NCBI GenBank assembly: GCA_030730545.1
Contig: JANQUX010000243.1
Coordinates: 1 to 5,764, forward strand
Length of the DNA: 5,764 nt
Origin: Maribacter sp.
GTDB lineage: Bacteria; Bacteroidota; Bacteroidia; Flavobacteriales; Flavobacteriaceae
Reading direction: 5' to 3'
Numbering within the stretch: the first letter of the stretch is position 1; each line of letters opens with the position of its first letter. The position numbers were made by a program, and so were the translations under genes. The notes under the pieces were generated by a model. That model was not told the DNA's origin and did not search any database. It saw only the letters and a list, made by a program, of their open reading frames with translations. Below, one piece after another: positions 5,383 to 5,764 of this stretch.

Positions 5383-5764
5383 ATGAAAGATACTTTTGAC
5401 CAAGTTTCATACCAATGCAGTAAGATTGTTACCAAACGATACAGTACTTCTTTTGCATTAGCCACCAAGATGCTACACTCATCTATACGTGGTCATATTT
5501 ATAATATATATGGTTTTGTTCGCTTTGCCGATGAAATCGTAGATACCTTTCATGACTATGATAAAGAAATTCTCTTTAATAAATTTGAAGAGGAACTTGA
5601 AGCTTCATTACGAGATAAAATAAGTCTTAACCCTATTTTGAACTCTTTTCAACATACCTACCATGCCTTTAATATACCTAAGCATTTGGTAGACTCGTTC
5701 ATGAAAAGTATGCGAATGGATTTGGTAAAAAATATATACCGAACCGATGCCGAGTACAAAGAAT
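5383..5764 (+). CDS. crtB: Phytoene synthase (CrtB), 3' end cut by window edge
   Basis: The frame is open from the ATG at 5383 to the right edge, giving the first 127 residues of a protein usually about 280 long. YSTSFALATK (20-29) and the first aspartate-rich motif DEIVD (50-54), which binds Mg2+ and the diphosphate, identify a squalene/phytoene synthase family member; RMDL (111-114) also fits the family. The second Asp-rich motif lies beyond the window. The enzyme condenses two geranylgeranyl diphosphates to phytoene, the substrate of the crtI product directly upstream. Only 7 bases separate the crtI stop from this ATG, so the genes are probably co-transcribed. Squalene synthase-like function is the alternative, but the crtI neighbour argues strongly for phytoene. 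Confidence 0.95.
   Translation, partial: MKDTFDQVSYQCSKIVTKRYSTSFALATKMLHSSIRGHIYNIYGFVRFADEIVDTFHDYDKEILFNKFEEELEASLRDKISLNPILNSFQHTYHAFNIPKHLVDSFMKSMRMDLVKNIYRTDAEYKE

Overview
The window looks like chromosomal DNA of a flavobacterium (Bacteroidota), probably a marine, carotenoid-pigmented member of the Flavobacteriaceae. The evidence is the AT-rich composition, start codons without a Shine-Dalgarno sequence, several copies of the Bacteroidota -7 promoter octamer TAnnTTTG, and the protein families present. The genus is a guess; no search was run.

Left part (1-2725): a small catabolic module with a divergent regulator. On the minus strand, a DapA-superfamily lyase/deaminase (828-1745) is followed by an NADP-type aldehyde dehydrogenase (709 down to 1, cut by the window edge). 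The AraC-family regulator (1880-2725) faces away from them. The DapA-like protein has the Schiff-base lysine and lacks the DHDPS arginine. It resembles 1-pyrroline-4-hydroxy-2-carboxylate deaminase, and the dehydrogenase resembles alpha-ketoglutarate semialdehyde dehydrogenase. Together they would carry out the last two steps of 4-hydroxyproline catabolism to alpha-ketoglutarate. The epimerase and D-hydroxyproline oxidoreductase would be expected beyond the left edge. A near-consensus promoter at 1769-1796 fixes the lyase start, and possible AraC half-sites lie just upstream. A strong hairpin (737-777) and a possible second -7 element sit between the two minus-strand genes.

Middle (2726-3003): a free-standing tRNA-Leu(GAG) with its own -7 element and a clear intrinsic terminator, followed by the promoter of the next operon.

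Right part (3004-5764): a tight carotenoid operon of a MerR-type regulator with a CarH/LitR-like architecture, then crtI (phytoene desaturase), then crtB (phytoene synthase, cut by the right edge). CrtB makes phytoene and CrtI desaturates it towards lycopene. The regulator keeps the W-x9-EH signature of cobalamin photoreceptors, but its B12-binding motifs are altered (ExHxxG for DxHxxG, and no GG). This makes it the most interesting protein here: a possible light/B12 sensor, or a derivative that has lost or changed that function. There is no gene-free stretch longer than about 135 bases, and no mobile element, CRISPR array or pseudogene was seen.
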